This document shows positions 16,284 to 26,170 of a stretch of 64,000 bases of DNA, one piece after another; position 1 is the first letter of the stretch; every line of letters begins with the position of its first letter. The position numbers and the translations under genes were made by a program. The stretch is taken from positions 148,950 through 212,949 of the forward strand of contig CACZXL010000001.1 of the NCBI GenBank assembly GCA_902785135.1. The letters are read 5' to 3'. This DNA is from an uncultured Erysipelotrichaceae bacterium (GTDB taxonomy: Bacteria > Bacillota_I > Bacilli_A > RF39 > UBA660). The notes below the pieces were generated by a model. It ran no database searches, had not been told where the DNA came from, and was given only the letters and a program-made list of their open reading frames with translations.

Positions 16284-18584
16284 ATGCTTAGTGATAAAGA
16301 ATTAAATATTTTAAATAGATATTTTAATGGCGCTAATTACTTGTCTGTTGCGCAGTTATATCTAAGAGATAATCCACTTCTTGAAAGACCTTTAGAAATA
16401 AATGATATTAAAAAGAAAATAGTTGGGCATTTTGGTACAGTCCCTGGGCAAAACTTTATTTATACTCATTTAAATAGAATAATTAATAAATATGATTTGA
16501 ATATGTTTTATATTTCTGGTCCTGGTCATGGAGGAAATGCATTAATTTCAAATACATATCTTGAAGGAACATATAGTGAAGTATATCCTGAAATAACTGA
16601 GGATAAAGAAGGATTAAAAAAACTATTCAAACAATTTTCATATCCTGGAGGAGTATCATCTCATGCCGCTCCTGAAACTCCTGGTAGTATTCATGAAGGT
16701 GGAGAACTAGGATACAGTCTTGCGCATGCATATGGTGCGGTACTAGATAATCCTGATTTAATTGTGGCATGTGTTGTAGGTGATGGAGAAGCCGAAACTG
16801 GTCCTCTTGCGACTTCATGGCATTTAAATAAAATAATAAATAAAAAGACAGATGGTATAGTATTACCTATATTACATTTGAATGGATATAAAATATCTAA
16901 TCCTACGATATTAGATAGAATATCAGTAGGTGAACTATTAGAATTATTTAAAGGATATGGATATGCGCCTATCATCGTAGAAGGTTCAGATATAGATAAG
17001 ATGCATATTAATATGGCTGATGCTTTAGATAAATGTATAGAAATGATTAAAGATATAAAAAATGATGAATCAGATGAAAGACCAATATATCCTATGATCA
17101 TTTTAAAAACACCTAAAGGATGGACTGGTCCTAAATTAATTGATGGAAAGATGGTTGAAGGTTCTTTTAGATCTCATCAAGTACCATTACTCGTTGATAA
17201 TGATCATTCTGAAAATTTGATTGAATTAGAAAACTGGTTAAGAAGTTATAAAATAGAAGAAGTATTTGATAAAGAAGGAAAATTACAAGAAGATATTAGA
17301 AATTGGCTTCCTAAAGGTGAAAAAAGAATGGGAAGTAATAAAAATACTAATGGTGGATTGCTATTAAAAGAACTAAATATGCCTGATTTTAAAAAATACA
17401 TGATAGACTTTGATACACCAGGTACGGTTATCAAACAAGATATGATAGAACTTGGCAAATATTTGAGTGAAATTATCGTAAATAATAGTGAAAACTTCAG
17501 AATTTTCACTCCAGATGAAGCATTATCTAATAGATTTAACCATTGTTTTGAAGTTACCAATAGAGAATTTAATGGAACTATAAAAGATACAGATGAATTT
17601 TTAAATAATAATGGAAGAATTATAGATTCTGTTCTTTCAGAACATGTTTGTGAAGGTTTATTAGAAGGATATTTATTAACTGGAAGACATGGTATATTTA
17701 GTTCATACGAAGCATTCATTAGAATTATAGATTCTATGGCTTCGCAACATGCTAAATGGTTAAAAGTAAGTAAAGAACTTCCATGGAAGAAAGATATATC
17801 ATCACTAAATCTTTTATTAACATCTCACATATGGCAACAAGATCATAATGGTTATACTCATCAAGATCCTGGATTTATGAATCATATGGTTACTAAAAAG
17901 AGTGATATTACAAGAATATATCTTGCTCCTGATACAAATACATTAATAAGTACAATGGATCATTGTTTAAGGTCAAAAAATTATATAAATGTAATAGTAG
18001 CATCTAAACATCCTAGAAAACAATGGTTTAATAAAGAAGAAGCAATTAATCTATGCAAAAGAGGTATAGATATAGTTAAATGGTCTTCTGATAATAATCC
18101 AGATGTAATACTTGCGGCCGCAGGTGATACACCAATGATAGAAGTATTTGAATGCTATAAATTATTAAAACAATTTTTGGATATAAATGTAAGGGTAGTA
18201 AGCGTAGTAGATTTAATGAAACTACAATCTGATAGAAAACATCCACATGGATTAACAGATACTGAATATAACAATTTATTCACAACTACTAAACCTATAA
18301 TATTTGCGTTCCATGGATATCCAAATCTAATTCATGAATTAACTTATGATAGAGTAAATAAAAACTTACATGTACATGGTTATAAAGAAGAAGGAACAAT
18401 AACAACTCCATTTGATATGAGGGTACAAAATGAAATAGATAGATATCATTTAGCGCTAGATGTATTAAATTATATACAAGTGACTGATGAAACACCTTTA
18501 AAAATATATTGTAGACAAATGCTTAATAAACATTATGAATATATAAGAGAATATGGTGTAGATATGCCTGAAATAGATGAATAG
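16284..18584 (+). CDS. xfp: Phosphoketolase (xylulose-5-P/fructose-6-P)
   Basis: 766 residues. It cleaves xylulose-5-phosphate or fructose-6-phosphate to acetyl-phosphate plus a sugar phosphate, using thiamine diphosphate. Motifs are typical: YISGPGHGG near residue 77, GELGYSLAHAYGA, the TPP/Mg site GDGEAETGPLATSWH near residue 172, EAFIRIIDSMASQHAKW and QDHNGYTHQDPGF. Slightly shorter than the usual ~790-820 residues. It implies a phosphoketolase shunt yielding acetyl-P and ATP. Single-gene unit. Confidence 0.95.
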   Translation: MLSDKELNILNRYFNGANYLSVAQLYLRDNPLLERPLEINDIKKKIVGHFGTVPGQNFIYTHLNRIINKYDLNMFYISGPGHGGNALISNTYLEGTYSEVYPEITEDKEGLKKLFKQFSYPGGVSSHAAPETPGSIHEGGELGYSLAHAYGAVLDNPDLIVACVVGDGEAETGPLATSWHLNKIINKKTDGIVLPILHLNGYKISNPTILDRISVGELLELFKGYGYAPIIVEGSDIDKMHINMADALDKCIEMIKDIKNDESDERPIYPMIILKTPKGWTGPKLIDGKMVEGSFRSHQVPLLVDNDHSENLIELENWLRSYKIEEVFDKEGKLQEDIRNWLPKGEKRMGSNKNTNGGLLLKELNMPDFKKYMIDFDTPGTVIKQDMIELGKYLSEIIVNNSENFRIFTPDEALSNRFNHCFEVTNREFNGTIKDTDEFLNNNGRIIDSVLSEHVCEGLLEGYLLTGRHGIFSSYEAFIRIIDSMASQHAKWLKVSKELPWKKDISSLNLLLTSHIWQQDHNGYTHQDPGFMNHMVTKKSDITRIYLAPDTNTLISTMDHCLRSKNYINVIVASKHPRKQWFNKEEAINLCKRGIDIVKWSSDNNPDVILAAAGDTPMIEVFECYKLLKQFLDINVRVVSVVDLMKLQSDRKHPHGLTDTEYNNLFTTTKPIIFAFHGYPNLIHELTYDRVNKNLHVHGYKEEGTITTPFDMRVQNEIDRYHLALDVLNYIQVTDETPLKIYCRQMLNKHYEYIREYGVDMPEIDE

Positions 18585-18608
18585 AAAGACAATTTATTTG
18601 TCTTTTTT
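18585..18608 (+). terminator. Terminator after phosphoketolase
   Basis: Stem AAAGACAA/TTGTCTTT, TTTAT loop, T-run. Confidence 0.85.
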
Positions 18609-18652
18609 TATGTCTTAATGTTATAATGAAATTGTGAGGGTAAGGTGATAAT

Positions 18653-20047
18653 ATGAAAGACGTAATAATTATAGGGGCAGGTCCAGCAGGATTATTCTGT
18701 GCGTATGAATTAATTGAGAAAAATCCTAAATTAAAAGTAACAATTTTAGAAAAAGGAAAATTTGTTCAAAATAGAGTATGTCCTATGAATAAGATGAAAA
18801 CAGAATGTAAAAACTGTAATCCATGTAATATCCTATCTGGGTATGGAGGGGCAGGAACATTTTCTGATGGTAAATTAAACTTTATTCCTAAACTTGGTAA
18901 ATCTGATTTATTTAGATATATGTCAGAAGAAGATGCTTATAAATTAGTAGATGAAACAGAAGAAATATTTAATAAATTTAAGATGGATGCAGAAGTATTC
19001 CCATCTGATATGACTGAGGCTAAAGAAATACAAAAGAAATGTACTAAATTAGGTATGAGATTACTTTTAATTAAACAAAAACATTTAGGTAGTGATCATT
19101 TACCTGAATATATAGATGGTATTGCTAAATATTTAGAAAAAAAAGGTGTAGAAATACTTGAATCTACCGATGTTATAGATATTGAAAGTATAAAAGAAGA
19201 TAAACATATTGTTAAATATAAAAAAGGAAAAGAAACTAATGAATTAACAACTAGATATGTAGTTGTAGCCCCTGGTAGAACAGGTGCTAAATGGGTTCAA
19301 GAACTTGCAGATAAGTATAAAATAGACTATTTATCAAAGAGTATTGAAATAGGTGTTAGAGTAGAAGTTAGAAAAGATGTTTTAGAAGAAATAACAAATG
19401 TTATATATGATCCTACTATATTTATTAAGACTAGAACTTATGGAGATGAAATAAGAACATTTTGTACTAACCCTGGAGGATTTGTTGCAAAAGAAAATTA
19501 TTATGGATATATATGTGTAAATGGACATTCTTTAAAAGATATTAAATCTAATAATTCTAATTTTGCATTTATATCTAAAGTTAGTTTAACTGAACCAGTT
19601 ACTAATACTAGAGAGTATGGAGAATCTATCGCTAGAATTGCAAATGTATTAGGTGATTCTAAACCTATTATTCAGACTCTTAGAGACCTAAAAGAAGGAA
19701 GAAGAAGTAAATGGCCTAGAATAAATAAAATGTTTATTACACCTACTTTAAAAGACTGTGTAGCAGGTGATTTAGCATTAGTACTTCCACATAGAATAGT
19801 AACTAACATATTAGAAGGATTAGAACAGTTAGATAAGATTATCCCTGGTGTTAATAACGATGAAACATTATTATATGGACCAGAAATAAAATTCTTTAGT
19901 AATGAAATAACTACAGATAATAATTTTAAGATAGATAAGAATAATGTATATTTTATAGGAGATGGTGCTGGTAAAGCAGGAAATATTGTAATAGCAGCTG
20001 CAACTGGTCTAGTATCAGCAAGAGATATATTAAAAAGAGTTAAATAA
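18653..20047 (+). CDS. FAD-dependent oxidoreductase (COG2509 type)
   Basis: 464 residues. The N-terminal dinucleotide fold has GAGPAGLFCAYEL at residues 7-19. A Cys-rich segment (CPMNKMKTECKNCNPC, about 43-58) precedes GYGGAGTFSDGKLN. The C-terminal FAD motif YFIGDGAGKAGNIVIAA lies near residue 430. This matches the uncharacterised FAD dehydrogenase family common in Firmicutes; the substrate is unknown. Ribosome binding site AAGGTGATAAT and an extended -10 at 18619-18627. Confidence 0.85.
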   Translation: MKDVIIIGAGPAGLFCAYELIEKNPKLKVTILEKGKFVQNRVCPMNKMKTECKNCNPCNILSGYGGAGTFSDGKLNFIPKLGKSDLFRYMSEEDAYKLVDETEEIFNKFKMDAEVFPSDMTEAKEIQKKCTKLGMRLLLIKQKHLGSDHLPEYIDGIAKYLEKKGVEILESTDVIDIESIKEDKHIVKYKKGKETNELTTRYVVVAPGRTGAKWVQELADKYKIDYLSKSIEIGVRVEVRKDVLEEITNVIYDPTIFIKTRTYGDEIRTFCTNPGGFVAKENYYGYICVNGHSLKDIKSNNSNFAFISKVSLTEPVTNTREYGESIARIANVLGDSKPIIQTLRDLKEGRRSKWPRINKMFITPTLKDCVAGDLALVLPHRIVTNILEGLEQLDKIIPGVNNDETLLYGPEIKFFSNEITTDNNFKIDKNNVYFIGDGAGKAGNIVIAAATGLVSARDILKRVK

Positions 20048-20057
20048 CTCTTTTTTT
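20034..20057 (+). terminator. Terminator
   Basis: Stem AAAGAGTT/AACTCTTT with AAAT loop and T-run. An extended -10 (TG-G-TATAAT, 20059-20067) follows directly. Confidence 0.8.
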
Positions 20058-20089
20058 GTGGTATAATCTTTCTTAAAGGAAGTGAAACT

Positions 20090-20803
20090 ATGGTTGTTTT
20101 AGTAACAGGTTCTAGTAAGGGGATAGGAAAAGAAACTATATTAAAGTATGCTAAAGAAGGATATGATGTTGTTATAAACTATAATAATTCTTTAGAAGAT
20201 GCTTTAAAAGTAGAAGAAGAAGCTAAAAAATATAACGTTAATACATTAGTGGTTAAATGTGATATATCTAATGAAGAAGAAGTTAAAGTAATGACTGATG
20301 AAATTAAAAATAGATTTGGTAAAGTAGATATACTAGTAAATAATGCAGGTATTGCTATTGATACTACTTTTGAAGATAAGACTGTGGATAATTTTAGAAG
20401 AATATTGGATGTTAATTTAATTGGTACATTTTTAGTATCTAAATACATATCTAAGATTATGGATGAAGGAGTAATTATTAATATATCTAGTACAAATGGA
20501 ATAGATACTACATATCCTGAATCTTTAGATTATGATGCTTCTAAAGCTGGAGTTATATCATTAACTCATAATCTAGCAACTGAATTTGCTCCTAAAATAA
20601 GAGTAAATGCTATTTGTCCAGGATGGGTTAATACTGAAATGAATAAAGAGTTAGATGAAGAATTTATAAATAAAGAAACAAGTAAAATAAAATTGGGTAG
20701 ATTTGCAGATCCAAAAGAAATTGCGGATGCTATATTTAAGATATCAACTTGTACTTATATAAATGATTCAATTATAAGAGTGGATGGTGGAGAACATGCT
20801 TAA
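20090..20803 (+). CDS. Short-chain dehydrogenase/reductase (FabG-like)
   Basis: 237 residues with the SDR pattern: cofactor loop TGSSKGIGKE at 6-15, NNAG near residue 84, catalytic Ser in NISSTNG and YxxxK in YDASKAG near residue 147. The C-terminal RVDGG is typical of 3-oxoacyl-ACP reductases. No other fatty-acid genes are adjacent, so the substrate is uncertain. The next gene overlaps its end by 8 bases. Confidence 0.85.
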   Translation: MVVLVTGSSKGIGKETILKYAKEGYDVVINYNNSLEDALKVEEEAKKYNVNTLVVKCDISNEEEVKVMTDEIKNRFGKVDILVNNAGIAIDTTFEDKTVDNFRRILDVNLIGTFLVSKYISKIMDEGVIINISSTNGIDTTYPESLDYDASKAGVISLTHNLATEFAPKIRVNAICPGWVNTEMNKELDEEFINKETSKIKLGRFADPKEIADAIFKISTCTYINDSIIRVDGGEHA

Positions 20804-22022
20804 TATTATTGATTTAGTTAATAAATGTGAACAAGAATGCAAAGATGTTTTTAATGAAATAGATAAGGTTTGTGAAATTAATTCTAAAAAAGTATTAAAT
20901 GCTTTTCAAAAGAATAAATTATCAGAAAATCATTTTAATTCAACAACAGGATATGGATATAATGATATAGGAAGAGATGTTATTGAAGATATATATAAAG
21001 ATATATTTGAAACAGAATCTGCATTAGTAAGATCACAATTTATATCTGGATCTCATGCATTAACAGTGGCATTATTTTCATTATTAAGACCTGGAGATCT
21101 TCTTCTAAGTATATCTGGTTTACCTTATGATACACTTCATGAAGTAATTGGTATTAAAGATAATCCTAGTTCACTTAAGAGTTTTGGAATTAATTATGAC
21201 CAAATAGATTTGGTAGATAATGATTTTGATTATAAAAAAATAGAAGAATATATTAAAAAGAATAAGGTTAAAGTTATAGAGATACAAAGATCAAAGGGCT
21301 ATTCCACAAGAAAAAGTATAACAATAGATAAGGTAGATAAAGTAACTAAACTAATTAGATCTATTGATAAAGATATTATTATAATGGTTGATAATTGTTA
21401 CTCAGAATTTGTTACAGATAAAGAAGTTACTTCTTGTGATATAGATATCGCTGTAGGTTCTTTAATAAAGAATTTAGGTGCTGGTATCGCTCCTAATGGT
21501 GCATATATAGTAGGAAAGAAAAAATATATAGAACTTGCAGGAGAAAGATTAACTTTACCTGGAGAAGGATTAGAAGTAGGGCCTACATTAGGTATAAATA
21601 AGTCTATATTACAAGGTTTATTCTTCGCTCCATCAGTAGTCGCATCATCATTAAAGACTGCTGTATTAACTAGTAAAGTAATGGAAGAATTAGGATATGA
21701 AGTAGAACCTAGATATAATGACAAAAGAGCAGATATAGTTCAAAATATAGTATTTAAGGATAAAGATAAATTAATTAAATACGTTGCGGGCATTCAAAAA
21801 GGATCACCAGTAGATAGCTTCGTAGACTGCATCCCTTGGGATATGCCTGGTTATGATGATCAAGTAATAATGGCAAGCGGTAGTTTTACACAGGGTTCTT
21901 CAATAGAATTCTCTTGTGATGCACCTATAAGAGAACCATTTATTGCGTATCAACAAGGATCACTTACATATGAATATGGTAAGTTAGGTTTAATAAGAGC
22001 GATTGAAGAATTGCTTAGTTAG
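20796..22022 (+). CDS. Methionine gamma-lyase family PLP enzyme
   Basis: 408 residues from ATG 20796, set by GGTGGAG five bases upstream and coupled to the SDR gene. It belongs to the Met_gamma_lyase/aluminium-resistance protein family (PF06838): STTGYGYNDIGRD, SGSHALTVALF, RSKGYSTRKS and the PLP Lys in GSLIKNLGAGIAPNGAYI near residue 225, with PGEGLEVGPT after it. Predicted fold-type I PLP enzyme acting on sulfur amino acids; the true substrate is unsettled in the family. Together with the SDR and two unknown genes it forms one operon ending at 23153. Confidence 0.88.
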   Translation: MLNIIDLVNKCEQECKDVFNEIDKVCEINSKKVLNAFQKNKLSENHFNSTTGYGYNDIGRDVIEDIYKDIFETESALVRSQFISGSHALTVALFSLLRPGDLLLSISGLPYDTLHEVIGIKDNPSSLKSFGINYDQIDLVDNDFDYKKIEEYIKKNKVKVIEIQRSKGYSTRKSITIDKVDKVTKLIRSIDKDIIIMVDNCYSEFVTDKEVTSCDIDIAVGSLIKNLGAGIAPNGAYIVGKKKYIELAGERLTLPGEGLEVGPTLGINKSILQGLFFAPSVVASSLKTAVLTSKVMEELGYEVEPRYNDKRADIVQNIVFKDKDKLIKYVAGIQKGSPVDSFVDCIPWDMPGYDDQVIMASGSFTQGSSIEFSCDAPIREPFIAYQQGSLTYEYGKLGLIRAIEELLS

Positions 22023-22033
22023 GGGGAAATAAT

Positions 22034-22903
22034 ATGGGAAATAGTATAAATGAAATAGGTATTAATGCTTTTATAAGAGAACATATAAAGAAGAATAATA
22101 AAAGTGGTCTAAATTTAGGTGATATATCTATAGTAGAATATAATTTAAACTATTATAATTCTATTAACAAAGCATTGAATTTCAAAACAAAAGAAGATAT
22201 TATTATATTTAATACAATATATTCAATTGCGTATTTAGATTCATATAAGATATTATCAAATCTTGTTAAAAAGAATTTGGCAACAGAACACGATATAATA
22301 AAATATAATGAATTATCGGCTATAAGTAATCCAGAAGAACTTAGAAAGTATTATTTACAAAATCCAGAAAAAATATTATACGGAATAGATTCAGTACGCG
22401 ATTTCAGTGAAATGACTGGTATTAATAAGATAAGTATAGTTAAAAATTTAACAAGAGAAGAAAATGACCGTCTTAATAACGTATCACCATTACACCAAAA
22501 CGATCTAGATAAATATGATAAAACAATTGATAAAGAAGATTTATATAAGTTTTATAGTAATTATAAGGTTCATCTTAATAAAAAGAGTGAAATAGATAGT
22601 AAAAAAGCAGTAACTGTGATGGTAACTAACTTTTTAAAGGATATATATTTTACAGAACCAACAGAAACTGAAGAATTAATAGACTCTATATCTAGAGATG
22701 TTTTTAGTCATTTAGATAGTTATAAAAAAACTGTTCCAGAATGTGCAACAGTATTTGATAGTTTAACAAAGTTATACGAAAAAGAAGAAAAATTTAGTCT
22801 AATGTGTCTAAGAGACTTAGATATTTTAGAAATAGTTTTAGGCTCATATTTTTCAATGAAAGATTTTAAGATTATTAAGGGAAAGACTTATGAAAAGCAA
22901 TAA
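22034..22903 (+). CDS. Hypothetical protein
   Basis: 289 residues, not recognised. Mostly helical, Asn/Lys/Ile-rich, no signal peptide or membrane helix. It starts 11 bases after the PLP enzyme behind AGGGGGAAA and overlaps the next gene by 14 bases, so it is part of the same operon. Size and composition resemble other unknown proteins in this window (50689-51450), but no shared motif is clear. Confidence 0.55.
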   Translation: MGNSINEIGINAFIREHIKKNNKSGLNLGDISIVEYNLNYYNSINKALNFKTKEDIIIFNTIYSIAYLDSYKILSNLVKKNLATEHDIIKYNELSAISNPEELRKYYLQNPEKILYGIDSVRDFSEMTGINKISIVKNLTREENDRLNNVSPLHQNDLDKYDKTIDKEDLYKFYSNYKVHLNKKSEIDSKKAVTVMVTNFLKDIYFTEPTETEELIDSISRDVFSHLDSYKKTVPECATVFDSLTKLYEKEEKFSLMCLRDLDILEIVLGSYFSMKDFKIIKGKTYEKQ

Positions 22904-23153
22904 TGAAATTGATAATATTATAATGGAAACTCATAAGAATATGAGTATGAATAAAATTAATGATAGATTATATCTATCTAATAATCAAATAGATATTCTT
23001 AATAGATATAGTATAGAGTATAAAAGTAAATCTATTGAAGAATTAATGTTTGAATTAGATGAAATATTAAATGATACGCCAGATTATGATGATTTAGAAA
23101 AATTATCTTTAGAATTAGCAGAGTTTAATTATTATTACAACACAAAAAAATAG
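22890..23153 (+). CDS. Small acidic hypothetical protein
   Basis: 87 residues, not recognised. Acidic and helical, with DELEEL-like patterns in the C-terminal half (LMFELDEILNDTPDYDDLEK). It overlaps the 289-residue gene, so translation is probably coupled. Ribosome binding site AAGGGAAAG inside the upstream gene. Confidence 0.5.
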   Translation: MKSNNEIDNIIMETHKNMSMNKINDRLYLSNNQIDILNRYSIEYKSKSIEELMFELDEILNDTPDYDDLEKLSLELAEFNYYYNTKK

Positions 23154-23175
23154 AAGTTTAAAACTTCTATTTTTT
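23149..23175. terminator. Bidirectional terminator
   Basis: Ten-pair stem AATAGAAGTT/AACTTCTATT with TAA loop, A-run and T-run on either side, between the convergent operon and PBP gene. Confidence 0.85.
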
Positions 23176-26170
23176 ATTGTACTGTTACAGTTCCTGCAGC
23201 AGATGGAATAACTACTCCTTGATAAGATATAGTATAATCAATTGAGTATTTACCTGCTGCTGTAAATGTAGCTAAATCAGAATCAACTGAACAAGATCCA
23301 GCTCCTTCTATAGGAGTACATGATGCTGAAATGTTACATTTACTTGTAATATCTTTTCCGTCTTTATCAGTTACTTTTATATAATTAGATAAATTAGATA
23401 GAGTAGCTACAGAACCATCAATACTAATAGTTTTTCCTAGTTCTAATAGATTATCAGTATCATAATCATCTGGATCAACAGATGGTTCAACTTTATTTCC
23501 GTTAGCACTAACCATATTTGAATCAGCACTTTGAGTTATTAAGTTATTTTGATACATTGCTCTAACTGTATAATTTGCATCATATGCTTTCTTTTTAAAT
23601 GAATAAGTTGTACTAGTTGTAAATCCTATAGGTGTACCATTTTCAATAATTGAATATCCAAATGGACCATTACTACTTTGTAATTCAGCATATTTTTCTT
23701 CAACATGTTGTGCATATAATACACTATTCATTTTCTTGAAATAATCAAAACTTGTAGTGTTAGGTTGTTGTACTGCACCCCAACTTAATGTAACTTTTTC
23801 ATCAGTTTCAGATATTTTTAAGTTCTTTGGTGCATCAATTTTATTGAATCTTTGAGAAGCAGTCGAAGGTTCAGTACCCCTCTTACAGTATTCAGTAACA
23901 ATGAAGTCGCCTGGAGTGTTACTTCCTGGTTTAAGTACTGGATATGTTTCTTTTTCTACCGACACCTTAACGACTGAGCTGGGTATCTCAAATTCTTGAT
24001 TAACATTTCTATCTACTAATGAATCAACTATTTGTCTATATAATTCATTCTTTGTAACACCGTTCATATTATAATATCCTTCTCTTAAGATATCATAACC
24101 ATACCAAATAGAAATAGTTAATTCTGGTGTATAACCAGCAGTCCAAACATCGTTAACTGCTCCATATGGATAACCATATTTAGCTATTGTTTCTGAATCT
24201 AGGTTAGTAGTACCAGTTTTAGCAGCTAATCTAACACCACTAACTGTTCCACCAATATTACCTGTTCCTTCAACAGCATATAATAATGTATCAGTAATCA
24301 TATATGCAGTTGCATCAGACATTACTCTTACTTTTTTACTCTTTAAGCTTACTGTTTTACCAGTATCTATATATTCAACTTTACTAACTGAATAAGGTTT
24401 ATTAAAGTATCCTCCATTACCAAATGCAGCATATGCACCTGCAAGCTGTACTGGATTAGTACCAGTAAATGCTCCTAATGAGTGAGCTTCATGAAGTTTT
24501 CCTTCAGAATCTATTTCAGGAGTCATACCTAAGTTAGTAACAAATTCTTTAATTTTTCCATTATCTACTGATTGGAATGCTTTAACAGCAGGGATATTTC
24601 TTGATTGTGCCAATGCTTCTTTCAATGTTATAACTCCCATATATCCACCATCCCAGTTTTTAAGTGCTGCACCACTACTATATGTATAAGGAGCATCATT
24701 AAATGGAGTAGATAAGCAGAAATTATTATATTCTATTGCTGGACCATAATCAAATAATGGTTTAGCAGTAGATCCTATTTGCTTATTAACCATAGTTGCA
24801 TAGTTATATTGTCTTTCACCAGTTCTATTTCTTCCTCCACCGATAGCAAGAATTGCACCAGTTTGAGTATCTAGAACACCAACACCGGCTTGAATATAAT
24901 CATCTTTCCAAGTCCATGTTTTTCCAGACATAATATCATTTAATACTCTTTGTTTACCAGTATCTAATGTAGTATATATTTTCATACCAGTAGTATATGG
25001 ACTCTTACCAGTTTTTTCTTCAACTTCATCTATAACTATATCTATAAATGATTGGAATTCATTTCCGGCAACTTCTGGATTAGAAGGTCTAAGTAAAGAT
25101 TTAACTGGTATAGCTTTAGCCATTTCTTCTTCTTCTTTAGTTATATAACCATGTAATCTCATTAAGTATAAAACTGTATTTCTTCTTTCTTCAGTTTCCT
25201 CTGGGAATCTATATGGATCATAAGCAGAAGGTGCTTGGAATAAACCAGCAATTATAGAAGCTTCAGATAAGTTAATATCTGATACTGATTTACCAAAGTA
25301 ACTTTGACATGCTTGTTCAACACCATAAGAACCATTTCCTAGGAAAGGAGTATTAACATAGTATTCTAATATTTCTTCTTTTGAGTAATTCTTTTCAAGT
25401 TTAAATATAGAAATATATATATCAGTAAATTTTCTTGTGATTGTTTGATCTACTGTAGTAAAGTTATTCTTAACAACTTGCATTGAAATAGTAGAACCAC
25501 CACCAGCATTACCATGGTGAGTTAATTTATTAATAACTTGACCTAGCGCAGCTTTAGTAAATCTTGGTAAATCGAAACCATTATGTTGATAATATCTTGA
25601 ATCTTCTGTAGCTACTATCGCATCAACCAATACTTGTGGAAGATCATCATAACTTACTTTTTTTCTCTTTTCTATACCAATTTTTGTAATTTGATTGCCA
25701 TTTCTATCATAAATAATAGATGATTCTGCTCTATATAGATTATCTGGATTAAAATCTGGAGCATTAATAACTATATATATAGCAAATACAATTCCACCAA
25801 TTAATCCTAATAAAATAAATAATAAACATGTATTTAAAATGAATTTAAAAAACTTACGTCTTCTTCTTCTCTTTTTCTTTTGCTTTGGTGTAAGATTTTC
25901 TTCTTTTTTACTAATCTTTTTAGTACTTGTCTTTTCTTCCTTTTTAATCCCTTTTTTCTTATTTTTCATTCTTTCATAACCTCCAGTTTTAATAAAAATT
26001 ATTATTCCTGTTAACCATAATATAATAATTACTAATCCTAATAATGCACTTACAATAAATGCAAATATTACCATAATAAATGCCAGAAAATTAATAATCA
26101 TAAATAAAGGGTAGTCCTTTATATAATTAATTCCATCATTTGTTAGTTTCTTAAAATCTATATTTTTCAT
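23174..26170 (-). CDS. Class A penicillin-binding protein (PBP1-type)
   Basis: 998 residues. Domains in order: an extra N-terminal membrane segment (about 20-62, two helices); a Lys-rich cytoplasmic linker; the usual PBP signal anchor (about 108-132); a GT51 transglycosylase with ATEDSRYYQHNGFD (catalytic Glu near 188) and GGGSTISMQVVKN; a transpeptidase with GSTAKPL (SxxK), SRN near 535 and AKTGTT near 660; a fibronectin-like and Ig-like tail. It polymerises and cross-links peptidoglycan. Its ATG overlaps the recU stop as ATGA, matching the Bacillus recU-ponA order. The N-terminal membrane extension is unusual. Confidence 0.93.
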   Translation of the reverse strand: MKNIDFKKLTNDGINYIKDYPLFMIINFLAFIMVIFAFIVSALLGLVIIILWLTGIIIFIKTGGYERMKNKKKGIKKEEKTSTKKISKKEENLTPKQKKKRRRRRKFFKFILNTCLLFILLGLIGGIVFAIYIVINAPDFNPDNLYRAESSIIYDRNGNQITKIGIEKRKKVSYDDLPQVLVDAIVATEDSRYYQHNGFDLPRFTKAALGQVINKLTHHGNAGGGSTISMQVVKNNFTTVDQTITRKFTDIYISIFKLEKNYSKEEILEYYVNTPFLGNGSYGVEQACQSYFGKSVSDINLSEASIIAGLFQAPSAYDPYRFPEETEERRNTVLYLMRLHGYITKEEEEMAKAIPVKSLLRPSNPEVAGNEFQSFIDIVIDEVEEKTGKSPYTTGMKIYTTLDTGKQRVLNDIMSGKTWTWKDDYIQAGVGVLDTQTGAILAIGGGRNRTGERQYNYATMVNKQIGSTAKPLFDYGPAIEYNNFCLSTPFNDAPYTYSSGAALKNWDGGYMGVITLKEALAQSRNIPAVKAFQSVDNGKIKEFVTNLGMTPEIDSEGKLHEAHSLGAFTGTNPVQLAGAYAAFGNGGYFNKPYSVSKVEYIDTGKTVSLKSKKVRVMSDATAYMITDTLLYAVEGTGNIGGTVSGVRLAAKTGTTNLDSETIAKYGYPYGAVNDVWTAGYTPELTISIWYGYDILREGYYNMNGVTKNELYRQIVDSLVDRNVNQEFEIPSSVVKVSVEKETYPVLKPGSNTPGDFIVTEYCKRGTEPSTASQRFNKIDAPKNLKISETDEKVTLSWGAVQQPNTTSFDYFKKMNSVLYAQHVEEKYAELQSSNGPFGYSIIENGTPIGFTTSTTYSFKKKAYDANYTVRAMYQNNLITQSADSNMVSANGNKVEPSVDPDDYDTDNLLELGKTISIDGSVATLSNLSNYIKVTDKDGKDITSKCNISASCTPIEGAGSCSVDSDLATFTAAGKYSIDYTISYQGVVIPSAAGTVTVQ

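Noticed and set aside
17246..17719. Long minus-strand frame opposite phosphoketolase
   Set aside because: Antisense shadow of a strongly conserved gene, with no ribosome binding site or homology.
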